This document shows, in pieces, positions 1-8,528 of a stretch of DNA of 64,000 nucleotides. The DNA is taken from contig NC_013740.1 in assembly GCF_000025305.1 (NCBI RefSeq), positions 186,001 through 250,000 of the forward strand, written 5' to 3'. Made by a program: the position numbers and the translations under genes. The notes under the pieces are model-generated. The model searched no databases, was not told the origin of the DNA, and saw only the letters and a list, made by a program, of their open reading frames with translations. Origin of the DNA: Acidaminococcus fermentans DSM 20731. Its GTDB lineage: Bacteria; Bacillota; Negativicutes; Acidaminococcales; Acidaminococcaceae. How positions within the stretch are numbered: position 1 is the stretch's first letter; each line of letters begins with the position of its first letter.

Positions 1-55
1 GGCCCCGATACCAGGGCCATTTGAAAAGGACAGGATACATGAAGGAGGACCTTTT

Positions 56-1753
56 ATGGAAATGACCGGCGCAGAAGCCATCCTTGCATGTCTCAAGGCA
101 GAACAGGTCCCGGTGGTCTTCGGCTACCCGGGCGGAGCCGTACTGGGCCTGTATGATGCCATTTACAAAACCCATTTTCCCCATATCCTTACCGGCCACG
201 AACAGGGGGCCATCCATGCGGCGGACGGCTATGCCCGGGCCACGGGAAAGGTGGGGGTATGCATTGCCACCAGCGGCCCCGGGGTCTGCAACATGGTGAC
301 AGGCATTGCCACCGCCAACATGGATTCCATCCCCCTGGTGATCATCAGCGGACAGGTGGCCACTTCCCTGATCGGCCAGGATGCCTTCCAGGAAGCGGAC
401 ACCGCCGGGATCACCACCCCCATCACCAAGTACAACTATCTGGTCCGGAAGGTGGGGAACCTGCCCCAGGTGCTGAAGGAGGCCTTTTACATTGCCCGGA
501 CCGGACGGCCGGGGCCGGTGCTCATCGACATTGTCACCGACGTGTTCGATGCCCGGCTGGACTTCCAGTATCCCAACGAAGTCCATCTCCTGGGCTACCA
601 GGGCAGCCAGCATGCCCGGCAGGCCGATGTCCAGCGGGCGGCGGAAGCCCTCCGCCGGGCCCGTCGGCCGGTGATCATGGCCGGAGGCGGGGTGATCCTC
701 TCCGAAACGGCCGGAGAACTGACTGCCCTGGCGGAAAAAACTGGAATCCCGGTGGTGACCACCCTGATGGGAAAAGGCGCCGTACCCGATTCCCTGCCCC
801 AGAACCTGGGGATGCTGGGGATGCACGGCAGCTATGCCGCCAATATGGCCGTATCCGGTTGCGACCTGCTGCTGGCGTTCGGGGTCCGGTTCGATGAACG
901 GTCCACTGCCAAGGCCGGACTCTTTGCCCCGGCGGCCCGGATCGTCCATTTCAATGTGGAACCGGGAGAAATCAACAAGATCATCCCGGTCCAGGTGGCG
1001 GTGCCCGGGGATCTGAAAGAATCCCTGCCCCTGTTCAGCCAGCTGGTGGAACCGCTGGCGGAAGAATTCCGGGAACAGGTAGCTCCCTGGCGAGAACAGG
1101 CGGAAGAAATGAAGGCGGAAATCCCCTGCAGTGCCCATGCCTGCCAGGGGGGCATCTCCCCGGAAATAGCACTGAAACAGGCGGCGGCCCGGGCTCCCAG
1201 GGATACCATTGTGGTGACGGATGTGGGCCAGCACCAGATGTGGGCTGCCCAGTTCTTCCCTACGGAACAGCCCCGGCACTTCCTCACCTCCGGGGGCCTG
1301 GGCACCATGGGCTTCGGCCTGCCCGCCGCCCTGGGCGCCAAGGTGGGAGAACCGGAGAAAACGGTGCTGCTGATCACTGGGGACGGGAGCATCCTGATGA
1401 ACTGTCAGGAATTCACCACCCTGCCCACCTACGGCATCCAGGTGAAGACCATCGTCCTGAAAAACGGCCAGCTGGGCATGGTGCGCCAGCTCCAGGGCCT
1501 GTTCCGGGGCGGCCGGTATTCCCAGACGAAACTGATCCGGAAGCCCTCCATGGCCAAAATCGCCGAAGCCATGGGCATCCCGTCCCGGAGCATTTCCCGG
1601 CCGGAAGAACTGGCGGAAGGACTGGATTTCCTGTTCGGGTCGGAGGACTCCGCCCTGCTGGAAATCACCATCCCGGAGGATGAGCGGGTCTACCCGGTGG
1701 TCCCGGGCAGCAAAGGCCTGGATCAGATGATCCTGGGTCCTGAGGAAAAATAA
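56..1753 (+). CDS. ilvB: Acetolactate synthase, large catalytic subunit
   Basis: Thiamine-diphosphate enzyme that joins two pyruvates (or pyruvate and 2-oxobutyrate) in the first common step of valine, leucine and isoleucine synthesis. The 565-residue length is typical of the family. The N-terminal ThDP domain carries the activating glutamate in HEQGAIHAADGYA (about residue 49). The central FAD/DHS-like domain follows, and the C-terminal ThDP-Mg motif GDGSILMN starts near residue 442. A strong ribosome site (AAGGAGG) lies 8-9 bases before the ATG. The gene is followed after 14 bases by the regulatory subunit gene. The 55 bases upstream are too short to judge a T-box or attenuator. IlvB-like paralogues exist, but the ilvN partner makes this assignment firm. 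Confidence 0.95.
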   Translation: MEMTGAEAILACLKAEQVPVVFGYPGGAVLGLYDAIYKTHFPHILTGHEQGAIHAADGYARATGKVGVCIATSGPGVCNMVTGIATANMDSIPLVIISGQVATSLIGQDAFQEADTAGITTPITKYNYLVRKVGNLPQVLKEAFYIARTGRPGPVLIDIVTDVFDARLDFQYPNEVHLLGYQGSQHARQADVQRAAEALRRARRPVIMAGGGVILSETAGELTALAEKTGIPVVTTLMGKGAVPDSLPQNLGMLGMHGSYAANMAVSGCDLLLAFGVRFDERSTAKAGLFAPAARIVHFNVEPGEINKIIPVQVAVPGDLKESLPLFSQLVEPLAEEFREQVAPWREQAEEMKAEIPCSAHACQGGISPEIALKQAAARAPRDTIVVTDVGQHQMWAAQFFPTEQPRHFLTSGGLGTMGFGLPAALGAKVGEPEKTVLLITGDGSILMNCQEFTTLPTYGIQVKTIVLKNGQLGMVRQLQGLFRGGRYSQTKLIRKPSMAKIAEAMGIPSRSISRPEELAEGLDFLFGSEDSALLEITIPEDERVYPVVPGSKGLDQMILGPEEK

Positions 1754-1767
1754 GGAGGAGAAATCCC

Positions 1768-2307
1768 ATGAAATGGCAGCATATGGCCCTTCTGGTTAAC
1801 AACCGGCCGGGGGTCCTGTCCCATGTGGCAGGGCTCATTGCCCGCCGGAACATCAATATCGAATGTCTGAACGTAGGCTATACGGAAATCCCGGAAATCA
1901 GCCGGATCAATCTGGTGGTGGGGGTGGAAAGCCGGTTCCAGCTGGACCAGGCCATCCACCAGCTGAGTCATCTCATCGACGTAATCAAGGTGGTGAACCT
2001 GGACGATGCCCCTCTGGTAAGCTATGAACTGACCCTGATCAAAGTCAGCGCCCCCACCCCCCAGATCCGGGAGGAACTGACCAACATCGCCAATCTGTTC
2101 CACGCCAAGATTGTGGATGTGTACCCGGATTCCCTGATTTTCCGGCTTACCGGCCGGCAGGATCACATCCAGGCCCTGAAGCAGATGCTCCAGAACTATG
2201 AGATCCTGGAAATCGCTACCACCGGCCAGATCGCCCTGGGCCGGGGTCCCCAGACCGTCAAGGACAGCCTGCTGACGGAACCGGAAACGGAAGGAGAACA
2301 GCCATGA
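1768..2307 (+). CDS. ilvN: Acetolactate synthase, small regulatory subunit
   Basis: Regulatory partner of IlvB that confers valine feedback and raises activity. At 179 residues it has an N-terminal ACT domain (about residues 4-75, starting HMALLVNNRPGVLSHVAGL) and the usual C-terminal ALS small-subunit domain (about 83-160). An AAGGAGGAG ribosome site precedes the ATG. The stop overlaps the next start in an ATGA arrangement, so the downstream DUF815 gene is probably translationally coupled. The last 15 or so residues are acidic and low in complexity (EPETEGEQP). Identification rests on the ACT signature and the position directly after ilvB. Confidence 0.94.
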   Translation: MKWQHMALLVNNRPGVLSHVAGLIARRNINIECLNVGYTEIPEISRINLVVGVESRFQLDQAIHQLSHLIDVIKVVNLDDAPLVSYELTLIKVSAPTPQIREELTNIANLFHAKIVDVYPDSLIFRLTGRQDHIQALKQMLQNYEILEIATTGQIALGRGPQTVKDSLLTEPETEGEQP

Positions 2308-3557
2308 CACAAGCACTGCAGACAGCGGATTTTCGCATTTTTGCCACCCTGTCGGTCCTCAGGGACCTGCGCCGGGATCCGGTGATCCGGAACCTGGAAA
2401 AGGCCCAGGCCCATCCGGAACGGGAAAAGCACCTGGCCCGGGCCCGGGAAGCGGTACTGGCTGCTGCCGAGGAACTGGGACTTGCCGGGAACCTGTGGCA
2501 GGGATATTTCTTCCATCTCCTGGCGGAAGGGGAGAACCTGGCCGCCCAGGTGGTGGAAACCCGGGGAGAAGCGGGCAGCGGCATCCAGGCGGCCCTGACC
2601 CGGGATCTGGAAAAGCTCCGGCCGTTTTGGGAACTGACCGGCCGGGACGTGTTCCAGGACGGATTCTACGATCATTATGAACCCGGCCATCCGGTCCGGG
2701 ACAGCCTGGATGCCCAGCTGGCCCGGCAGCTGAAGGAAACGGAAGAAGCGGCCGGGAAGGCCCGGCTGCTGCTTCACCACTACCAGCGGTACGGCCGGGG
2801 GAAAATGGCCCGGTACGAAGCCTTCTGTCTGGATGCCAAAGGGCGCTTCCAGGGCATTGCCGACTTTCCCCATTATGCCTGGGATGATATCCTGGGATAT
2901 GAGGACCAGAAGGAGAAGCTGCTGGCCAACACCCGGCAGTTCATGGCCGGCCGGGGCTGCAACAATGTGCTGTCCACCGGCAGCCGGGGCACCGGGAAAT
3001 CCACTTCCATCAAGGCCCTGATCCCTCTGTTCAGTGCCCAGGGCCTCCGTCTGGTCCAGATCAAGCGGGATCAGCTCCAGCTGCTGGCGGAAGCCATGGA
3101 ACGGGCGGGAAAGATCCGCAGCCACCGGTTCCTGTTCTTCTTTGACGACCTGTCCTTTGATGAAAACGAAAAGGAATACAAGTACCTGAAATCCGCCATT
3201 GACGGCGGGGCCGCTCCCCAGCCGGACAATGTGATGCTGTGCGCCACCAGCAACCGGCGCCATCTGCTGAAGGAGACCTGGGTGGACCGGAGCGATGAAC
3301 TGGAGGCGGAAGTGTACCGGGAGGACGCCACCAACGAATCCATTTCCCTGTCCGACCGGTTCGGGCTGATCCTCCATTTCGGGGCCCCCAGCCAACAGGA
3401 ATACCTGGCCATCATCGACCACGAGCTCCGGAAAGAGGGCATCCAGCTGTCCCCGGAAGAACTTCGGGTGGAAGGAGTCCGGTGGGAAATGGAACATTCC
3501 GGCCGGAATGGACGGATCGCCAAGCAGTTCGTCCAGTGGTATCTGGGGAATCATTGA
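2304..3557 (+). CDS. DUF815-family AAA-type ATPase
   Basis: A 417-residue ATPase of the DUF815 family, whose physiological role is not established. The Walker A loop GSRGTGKST is near residues 227-235 and a Walker B stretch FFFDDLSF near 278-285. The family-typical motif CATSNRRHLL follows, with an arginine-rich C-terminal lid. The N-terminal 190 residues are a poorly conserved helical region. It starts inside the last codons of ilvN (ATGA overlap), so expression should follow the ilvBN transcript; nothing in the sequence explains a functional link to branched-chain amino acids. A GC-rich hairpin follows the stop. Confidence 0.85.
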   Translation: MTQALQTADFRIFATLSVLRDLRRDPVIRNLEKAQAHPEREKHLARAREAVLAAAEELGLAGNLWQGYFFHLLAEGENLAAQVVETRGEAGSGIQAALTRDLEKLRPFWELTGRDVFQDGFYDHYEPGHPVRDSLDAQLARQLKETEEAAGKARLLLHHYQRYGRGKMARYEAFCLDAKGRFQGIADFPHYAWDDILGYEDQKEKLLANTRQFMAGRGCNNVLSTGSRGTGKSTSIKALIPLFSAQGLRLVQIKRDQLQLLAEAMERAGKIRSHRFLFFFDDLSFDENEKEYKYLKSAIDGGAAPQPDNVMLCATSNRRHLLKETWVDRSDELEAEVYREDATNESISLSDRFGLILHFGAPSQQEYLAIIDHELRKEGIQLSPEELRVEGVRWEMEHSGRNGRIAKQFVQWYLGNH

Positions 3558-3590
3558 GGTTTTGCCGCAGATTCCAAGCGGCAAAACCTT
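3557..3590 (+). terminator. Hairpin after the ilvBN-DUF815 unit
   Basis: Inverted repeat AGGTTTTGCCGC / GCGGCAAAACCTT begins at the stop codon of the DUF815 gene. Only a short T stretch follows, so it may be a weak terminator or an mRNA-stabilising hairpin rather than a full intrinsic terminator. Confidence 0.45.
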
Positions 3591-3617
3591 TGGCTGGAGC
3601 AGCAAAGGAGGGAAAAC

Positions 3618-4175
3618 ATGGACGAAACAGGATTGTACACGGACCGGGTGGGGACGCCCCTGGGGGACATGATCATGACCAGCCATGGAGAGGCTCTTCT
3701 GGGGCTGTGGTTCCAGGGGGAACGCTATGAACCAGGGGAACAGGAACTGGCCGGAGCCCGGAGAAATCCGGACCTGCCCGTTTTCCAGGAGACCCGCCGC
3801 TGGCTGGAACTGTATTTCCAGGGGAAGGATCCCGGCTTCACCCCTCCCCTTGAACTGTCCGGCAGTGTTTTCCGGCAGCAGGTGGGACGGATCATGCTGA
3901 CCATCCCTTATGGAAAGACCATGACCTATGGGGCCATCGCCCGGGAGATGGCAGGAAAGACGGGGAAAAAACAGATGTCGGCCCAGGCCGTAGGCGGCGC
4001 CGTGGGGCACAACCCCATCAGCCTGATCATTCCCTGCCACCGGGTGGTGGGGTCCAGCGGAAGCCTGACTGGATACGGCGGCGGCATGCCCCGGAAGGTG
4101 TGGCTGCTGGAACATGAAGGCATCGATCTGAAAGCCTCCGGCTTCACGATACCGAAAAAAGGGACTGCCCTGTAA
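3618..4175 (+). CDS. ogt: Methylated-DNA--protein-cysteine S-methyltransferase
   Basis: Suicidal DNA-repair enzyme that moves alkyl groups from O6-alkylguanine onto its own cysteine. The 185-residue protein has the N-terminal ribonuclease-like domain and the C-terminal DNA-binding domain. The active-site motif PCHRV is at about residues 139-143 (acceptor C140), followed by GSSGSLTGYGGGMPRK. The helix-turn-helix region with YGKTMTYGAIA lies upstream of it. An AAGGAGG ribosome site precedes the chosen ATG. It has its own bidirectional terminator, shared with the converging glycosyltransferase. A fairly long N-terminal domain favours Ogt over the minimal MGMT form. Confidence 0.93.
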   Translation: MDETGLYTDRVGTPLGDMIMTSHGEALLGLWFQGERYEPGEQELAGARRNPDLPVFQETRRWLELYFQGKDPGFTPPLELSGSVFRQQVGRIMLTIPYGKTMTYGAIAREMAGKTGKKQMSAQAVGGAVGHNPISLIIPCHRVVGSSGSLTGYGGGMPRKVWLLEHEGIDLKASGFTIPKKGTAL

Positions 4176-4193
4176 CAGCGGCAGTCCCTTTTT
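4156..4193. terminator. Bidirectional terminator between ogt and the GT39 gene
   Basis: Stem AAAAAGGGACTGCC / GGCAGTCCCTTTTT with a 10-base loop. A T run on each strand lets it serve both converging genes. It overlaps the last codons of ogt. Confidence 0.85.
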
Positions 4194-4199
4194 CTCGTC

Positions 4200-5705
4200 C
4201 TATTTTCTTTCCCATACGGTCCAGCGGCCGCCTTCTCCCAGTTTTTCCCATTTACCGGAGACGGTCTGGAGAAAGTCCTTCTGGCTGCTCCGGTCCACCA
4301 GGACCATGACCTTTCCGGTGTCCGGCAGGTCTTCCAGGGCGGCGAAGGGCATCATGTTCTTGGCCTTCCAGCTGATTCCGTTCGGCCGGAGTTCCCGGAT
4401 CCGCTGCCGGGTCACCAGCCGGGGAGCGGGGATTCCGCTGTAGTAGGTGAAGGACACGGGATACCGGCCGCCATATACATACACCGGCACCCCCGGCGCA
4501 TGGCGGGCGGTAACCAGCCGGGCCGCATCCCAGCCGGAAGCCTGCCGGCACAGGGGGGCAGCCAGCACAAAGGACAGTACCGTGAACAGCAGGGCCATGG
4601 CCAGGGCAGTCCGTTTCACCCAGTACTGCAGATCCAGCCGGCTGGCGGCACAGGCCAACCCGATGGTCAATGGGGGCAGGTACGGGAGGGTGTAGGTGGG
4701 GTACTTGGTGGCCATGCATTCAAAGAAAAACCAGGTAACGAACGCCCATAAGAAGAGAAACCGTTGCCGGTCGTTCAGATTTTTCCAGAACGTCCGGGTT
4801 TTGATCCGTTCCTTCAGGATATGACCGTATTTTTTCCACAGCCAGGGCAGGCTCAAGCTCCAGGGGAAACAGCCAATGAGGAAAATCAGGAAATAATACC
4901 ACCAGGTGTTGTTCCGGGGATGCTCGGATACTGTGGCCCGGAGTATATTGTGGACACCGATGAAGCCGGTGAGGAAATCAGTGCCGTGGAGCGCAATCAT
5001 GGGACCGTACCACAGGGCGGCAATCCCCAGGGTCAGCAGGCTTCCCCGGATCAGTTTCATCCGGGTCAGAGTGTGGAAATCCCGGTTCCCGGCCAGGTAG
5101 GCCAGGATGATCAGGCCGGGCAGCACCAGGCCCACCGGTCCTTTGGTGAGGAGGGCCAGGCCGGTGAGAGCATAGGCTCCGTAAAGGAGACGGGACTTGT
5201 TTTCGCTTTTGGCCACATAGAACAGCATCAGGGATCCCGTGGTGGTGACGAACAGGGTCATGTCGGTAATTACTGCTTTGGCCAGGTAGAAATATTCCAC
5301 ACTGGTGGCCATAATGAGACCGCTGAGAAACCCCACCTTCCGGTTGTACAGTTTCTGGGCGAACCAGTAGGTCTGGAGCACCCCGATGGTGGCGAAGACC
5401 GCCGGAAAGAACCGGGCGGCAAAGGACGTTACCCCGAAAAGCCGGAAGGCAATCAGCAGCTCCCCGTAGAACAGCCAGGGTTTGTCGTACCAGAAGTTCC
5501 CGTAGATCCGGGGTGAGAGCCAGTCTCCGTCTGCCAGCATTTCCCTGGCGGTGAGGGCATAGTTGGATTCCACCGGATCGGTGATCAGCAGCCGGCTGTT
5601 GCCGGCAAAGAACAGCACCAGGCTCAGCAGCAAAAGCAGCAATGCCGGCCAGTGCCGGTGATAGAAGCGCAGCAGCGGGCTGCCGTCATTTTCCCAGTAT
5701 TCCAT
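4200..5705 (-). CDS. GT39/ArnT-like membrane glycosyltransferase
   Basis: Polytopic inner-membrane glycosyltransferase of the ArnT/PMT-2 group, which moves a sugar from an undecaprenyl carrier to lipid A, a polysaccharide or a protein. The 501 residues open with a transmembrane helix (ALLLLLLSLVLFF). The first periplasmic loop carries the family acidic motif DPVESNYALTAREML and then WYDKPWLFY. About ten further hydrophobic segments follow, then a soluble C-terminal tail of about 120 residues. A GGAGGGGG ribosome site precedes the ATG, and a TATACT element lies at about 5736-5741 on this strand. The acceptor cannot be told from sequence. An outer-membrane-bearing cell makes lipid A modification plausible. 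Confidence 0.8.
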   Translation of the reverse strand: MEYWENDGSPLLRFYHRHWPALLLLLLSLVLFFAGNSRLLITDPVESNYALTAREMLADGDWLSPRIYGNFWYDKPWLFYGELLIAFRLFGVTSFAARFFPAVFATIGVLQTYWFAQKLYNRKVGFLSGLIMATSVEYFYLAKAVITDMTLFVTTTGSLMLFYVAKSENKSRLLYGAYALTGLALLTKGPVGLVLPGLIILAYLAGNRDFHTLTRMKLIRGSLLTLGIAALWYGPMIALHGTDFLTGFIGVHNILRATVSEHPRNNTWWYYFLIFLIGCFPWSLSLPWLWKKYGHILKERIKTRTFWKNLNDRQRFLFLWAFVTWFFFECMATKYPTYTLPYLPPLTIGLACAASRLDLQYWVKRTALAMALLFTVLSFVLAAPLCRQASGWDAARLVTARHAPGVPVYVYGGRYPVSFTYYSGIPAPRLVTRQRIRELRPNGISWKAKNMMPFAALEDLPDTGKVMVLVDRSSQKDFLQTVSGKWEKLGEGGRWTVWERK

Positions 5706-5806
5706 AACCGTTCCCCCTCCACAGTTGATGCTTTCAGTATAGGCGGAAATGTTAAAGGAAATATAAACACAATCGAAGGATTGGTTAAAGAATTTTTTAT
5801 GGGAAC

Positions 5807-5822
5807 CTGTACTAAAGTACAG
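5807..5822. promoter_or_regulatory. Perfect inverted repeat CTGTACT-AA-AGTACAG
   Basis: Two 7-base arms separated by AA, in the 268-base gap between the divergent GT39 gene and the autotransporter remnant. The form is that of a dimeric-repressor site, but no regulator is tied to it. It may be a leftover of the promoter that once drove the autotransporter. The rest of the gap (5706-5973) holds A-rich sequence with several GGAGG tracts and no credible gene. Confidence 0.4.
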
Positions 5823-5973
5823 TGTAAACGGCTGTCAATTCATGTATAAGGAGGACAACAAAACACCGGGAAAAAAGAAAGGAGGAAGGAGCACAGCCGA
5901 AATTAACAGAAAACTCTGCAAATAAATACCATCCCCAAAAAGCAGGAAAGCAGGCTGGCAGGGATACCATCCG

Positions 5974-7095
5974 GTGTATGGACAGATGCAGGACGTTTCT
6001 CCTGCCTGGCAGTCCTCTTGGGGGGCAGTTTCCGTCGGGGCCGGGGCTTCCCAGAATGAAAATGGCCGGACGATTCCCCAGCGGACCCGGCAGATCATCA
6101 ACCTGGCCGCCGGGACGGAAGATACGGACGCTGTGAACGTGGCCCAGCTGAAGGAAGCCATGAGCGATGCCCGGATCTCCATCCATGCCGGTGAAGGGAT
6201 CATTGTGGAAAAACTGGGAACCGAGTACACCATCAAAGCCAATCTGAACGGATTGAGCAACGAACATGGAACTGTACATATCCTGTCCGATCCCGGTGAG
6301 CTTCCTGGTACCCAGGATGGGTCGGAACTCAGACCGGCCAGAGCAATCCTGCGGGCGGTGGCGGAACCGCAAACTGAGAATGGGGGACAGCTCCATGTGG
6401 GTTATGTGTCCAATAAGGTGGATTTTGCCACGGACGAAGGGCCTACGGCCCGGCTCAACGACGGAGGGGTCGTCAAAGTACTGGGCGGAGACAATATCCA
6501 TACGGCTTCCAGCTCTACTACAAATGACAATGGCCAAACCGTGGACAATATCCACATCCATCTGAACAAGGATATCCGGGTGGACAGCGTGTCCATCGGA
6601 GAAAAGGGTCCGATCCTGAATGGAGAGGGCATGGATATGAAAGGGCTCTCCATTACCGGACTGGCGCCGGGCGAAGTGTCGGCCACTTCCATGGATGCCG
6701 TGAACGGCAGTCAGCTCCACGCCACCAACCAGATGGTCCAGGAGAACCGGCAGAACATCACCCAGCTGGGGAATTCCCTGAACAAGCTGGACGCCCGGGT
6801 CAACCGGGTGGGGGCCGGAGCAGCCGCACTGGCAGCTCTCCAGCCACTGGATTTTGATCCCGATGACAAATGGGATTTTGCCGCCGGGTACGGCAACTAC
6901 GCCGGAGCCCATGCCGTGGCCATCGGGGCCTACTACCGGCCTACGGAAGAGTTGATGTTCAGTTATATAAATCGTTCCTGTAGGGGCGGCAGGCCCGGCC
7001 GCCCGCCAAATCAGCGGTTGTCCGTATGTTTTGCGGGGCGCCGGGCCTGCGCCCCCTACGGTTTATGCTGCTTCAAAATCAATTTGCCAAATTGA
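5974..7095 (+). pseudogene. Trimeric autotransporter (YadA-like) remnant, both ends missing
   Basis: The reading frame encodes stalk and anchor pieces of a trimeric autotransporter adhesin. It has the neck-like motifs LAAGTEDTDAVNVAQLKEA and SATSMDAVNGSQLHATNQ, then the YadA anchor start AAALAALQPLDFDPDDKWDFA and AIGAYYRPTEELMFS. The gene is broken at both ends. No signal peptide or head precedes the first neck: the frame is open back to about 5926 but has only a GTG start and no good ribosome site. After MFS, the last 25-30 anchor residues expected in the family are replaced by translated dispersed-repeat sequence. A barrel lacking its last strands should not fold or export its passenger, so it is called a pseudogene. 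Its presence shows the lineage once displayed YadA-type adhesins. Confidence 0.8.
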
Positions 7096-7121
7096 TTTCC
7101 TGCGGCCGTTGACAGCTGACA
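6968..7121 (+). repeat. Dispersed composite repeat, copy 1
   Basis: About 150 bases. A GC-rich outer part (CCTGTAGGGGCGGCAGGCCC onward, with GGGCCTGCGCCCCCTACGG as a partial inverted arm) is followed by the hairpin AAATCAATTT-GCC-AAATTGATTT at 7076-7098 and two heptamers GTTGACA/GCTGACA at 7108-7121. The start matches the copy at 39275-39441 read on the other strand almost base for base. It joins the autotransporter remnant in mid-gene. Confidence 0.8.
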
Positions 7122-7161
7122 AAAGTGGGTGTTGCACGTCCTGTGCAACACCCACACTTTT
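7121..7161 (-). terminator. Terminator of the MetE-like gene
   Basis: Long stem GTGGGTGTTGCAC / GTGCAACACCCAC flanked by AAAAG and CTTTT. The minus-strand gene ends at 7161, so the hairpin starts directly after its stop. The GTGTTGCA core recurs in several other terminators of this window. Confidence 0.8.
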
Positions 7162-8282
7162 CATGCATCCTTCCAGACTTTTTCGGCAATGTCCCTGATC
7201 AGGCGGAGCTTGGCCCACTGTTCTTTTTCTGTCAGCAGGTTGCCTTCCTCTGTGGAGGAGAACCCGCACTGGGGGCTCAGGCACAGCTGGTCCAGAGGAA
7301 CGTATTTTTCCGCTTCCCGGATCCGGGCGATGATGTCTTCCTCTTTTTCCAGTTCCGGGGTCTTGGAGGTCACCAGGCCCAGGACCACCTGCTGGTCTTT
7401 GATGAACCGGAGGGGTTCGAAGCCCCCGGCCCGGTCACTGTCGTATTCCAGGAAAAATCCGTCCACACGGCAGCGGCCGAAGAGGGTTTCCGCCACCGGT
7501 TCGTACCCGCCGCTGGAGAACCAGGTGGACCGGAAGTTGCCCCGGCAGATGTGCATGGTGATGGTCATGTCATCGGGTTTGGCTTCCAGGGCCCGATTGA
7601 TCATTTCTACATAATGTCTGGCCAGTTCGTCCAGGTCAAAGCCCCGTTCTGCGTAGGCCTTCCGCTTGTCGGCGTCGCAGAATTCGCCCCAGCTGGTGTC
7701 GTCCAGCTGCAGGTACCGGCAGCCGGCGGCGTAGAAAGCCTTGATGGCGTGCTGGTAGGCCAGAGCGATGTCTGTGAACAGCCGGTTCTGGTCCTGGTAC
7801 TGAGGAATGGGTTCATAGTGCTTTTCCCGGACGCAGCAGATCAGGTGCAGCATGCTGGGGGAAGGAATGGTCATTTTCACCAGCGTGTCTTTGCCGGCAA
7901 TTTCCTGCAGGGCCTTGAAGTGGTCCAGGAACGGGTGCTTGCCGAAATCCACCAGGCCGGTGATCCTGGCGGTGCGGGCCTTGGGCTGGGCCCCTTTGAA
8001 ATGGACGGACCAGTTTTCTGCCGAGATTTCCGTAACGCCCTGCAGTTCCGTCAGAAAGTCCAGATGCCAGTAGCGGCGGCGGAATTCTCCGTCGGTGACG
8101 GCGTGGAGTCCCACTTCTTTTTCCCTGGCCACCAGGTCCCGGATGGCTTCGTCTTCCGCAGCTTTCAGGTCAGCAGCGGTGATGGTCCCGGCGGCGAAAG
8201 CCTCCCGTTTTTCTTTCAGAGCAGCCGGACGCAGGAAGCTGCCCACAATATCATAGCGAAAAGGCGGTTTGTTTTTGGTCAT
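7161..8282 (-). CDS. MetE C-terminal-like cobalamin-independent methyltransferase (YxjG/YxjH type)
   Basis: A 373-residue single-domain relative of the catalytic half of cobalamin-independent methionine synthase. It probably methylates homocysteine or a related thiol using a methyl-folate or other methyl donor. Zinc-site residues are visible as HIC around residues 244-246 and PQCGFSS (Cys near 339), matching the His/Cys pattern of MetE. The N-terminal VGSFLRP and DGEFRRRYWHLDF motifs match the YxjG subfamily. A GGGAGGA ribosome site precedes the ATG. No S-box or T-box is recognisable in the roughly 115 bases upstream. A 10-bp palindrome CAACCGGTTG is at 8365-8374. Methionine synthesis is the likeliest role, but the true methyl donor is uncertain. 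Confidence 0.85.
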   Translation of the reverse strand: MTKNKPPFRYDIVGSFLRPAALKEKREAFAAGTITAADLKAAEDEAIRDLVAREKEVGLHAVTDGEFRRRYWHLDFLTELQGVTEISAENWSVHFKGAQPKARTARITGLVDFGKHPFLDHFKALQEIAGKDTLVKMTIPSPSMLHLICCVREKHYEPIPQYQDQNRLFTDIALAYQHAIKAFYAAGCRYLQLDDTSWGEFCDADKRKAYAERGFDLDELARHYVEMINRALEAKPDDMTITMHICRGNFRSTWFSSGGYEPVAETLFGRCRVDGFFLEYDSDRAGGFEPLRFIKDQQVVLGLVTSKTPELEKEEDIIARIREAEKYVPLDQLCLSPQCGFSSTEEGNLLTEKEQWAKLRLIRDIAEKVWKDA

Positions 8283-8394
8283 GGTCTATATCCTCCCATA
8301 CATTCAGGTTTTGTGCATGGGGAAAGTATACCACGGTCATGGGAATTTGGATAATACAGAAAAACAACCGGTTGCTATAGTCTGTGGGAATAGC

Positions 8395-8437
8395 AAAAAA
8401 GGCGCTGTGAAAAAATCATCCACAGCGCCTTTATTTC
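8395..8437. terminator. Bidirectional terminator-like hairpin
   Basis: Stem AAGGCGCTGTG / CACAGCGCCTT with A/T runs on both sides. It lies between the start of the MetE-like gene and the end of the large ATPase gene, both on the minus strand, so it probably stops transcription coming from the ATPase gene. Confidence 0.7.
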
Positions 8438-8462
8438 GCTTGCGTCAGCTGGCTTCTATCGG

Positions 8463-8490
8463 CTAGTGACTAGAGACTAGTGACTAGTGA
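8463..8490. repeat. Heptamer tandem array (CTAGTGA x4)
   Basis: Four exact-length units: CTAGTGA, CTAGAGA, CTAGTGA, CTAGTGA. It lies between two terminator-type hairpins and belongs to the family of 7-bp arrays found at nine sites in this window. Confidence 0.85.
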
Positions 8491-8491
8491 C

Positions 8492-8527
8492 GGGGTGTGA
8501 AAAAGCATTTTTTCACACCCCCTTTTC
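8492..8527. terminator. Hairpin at the 3' end of the large BadF/HgdC-type gene
   Basis: Stem GGGGTGTGAAAAA / TTTTTTCACACCCC directly beyond the stop codon of the minus-strand gene. The stem resembles the one at 34676-34722 (GGGGCTGTGAAAAAATG). Confidence 0.7.
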
Positions 8528-8528
8528 C

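Noticed and set aside
1..55. T-box or attenuator before ilvB
   Set aside because: Only 55 bases are visible. GGCCC/GGGCC can pair, but no T-box or leader motif is present, and the sequence may be the end of an upstream gene.
5844..5925. 27-codon frame before the autotransporter remnant
   Set aside because: Lysine-rich with no similarity to an autotransporter signal peptide; short enough to occur by chance.
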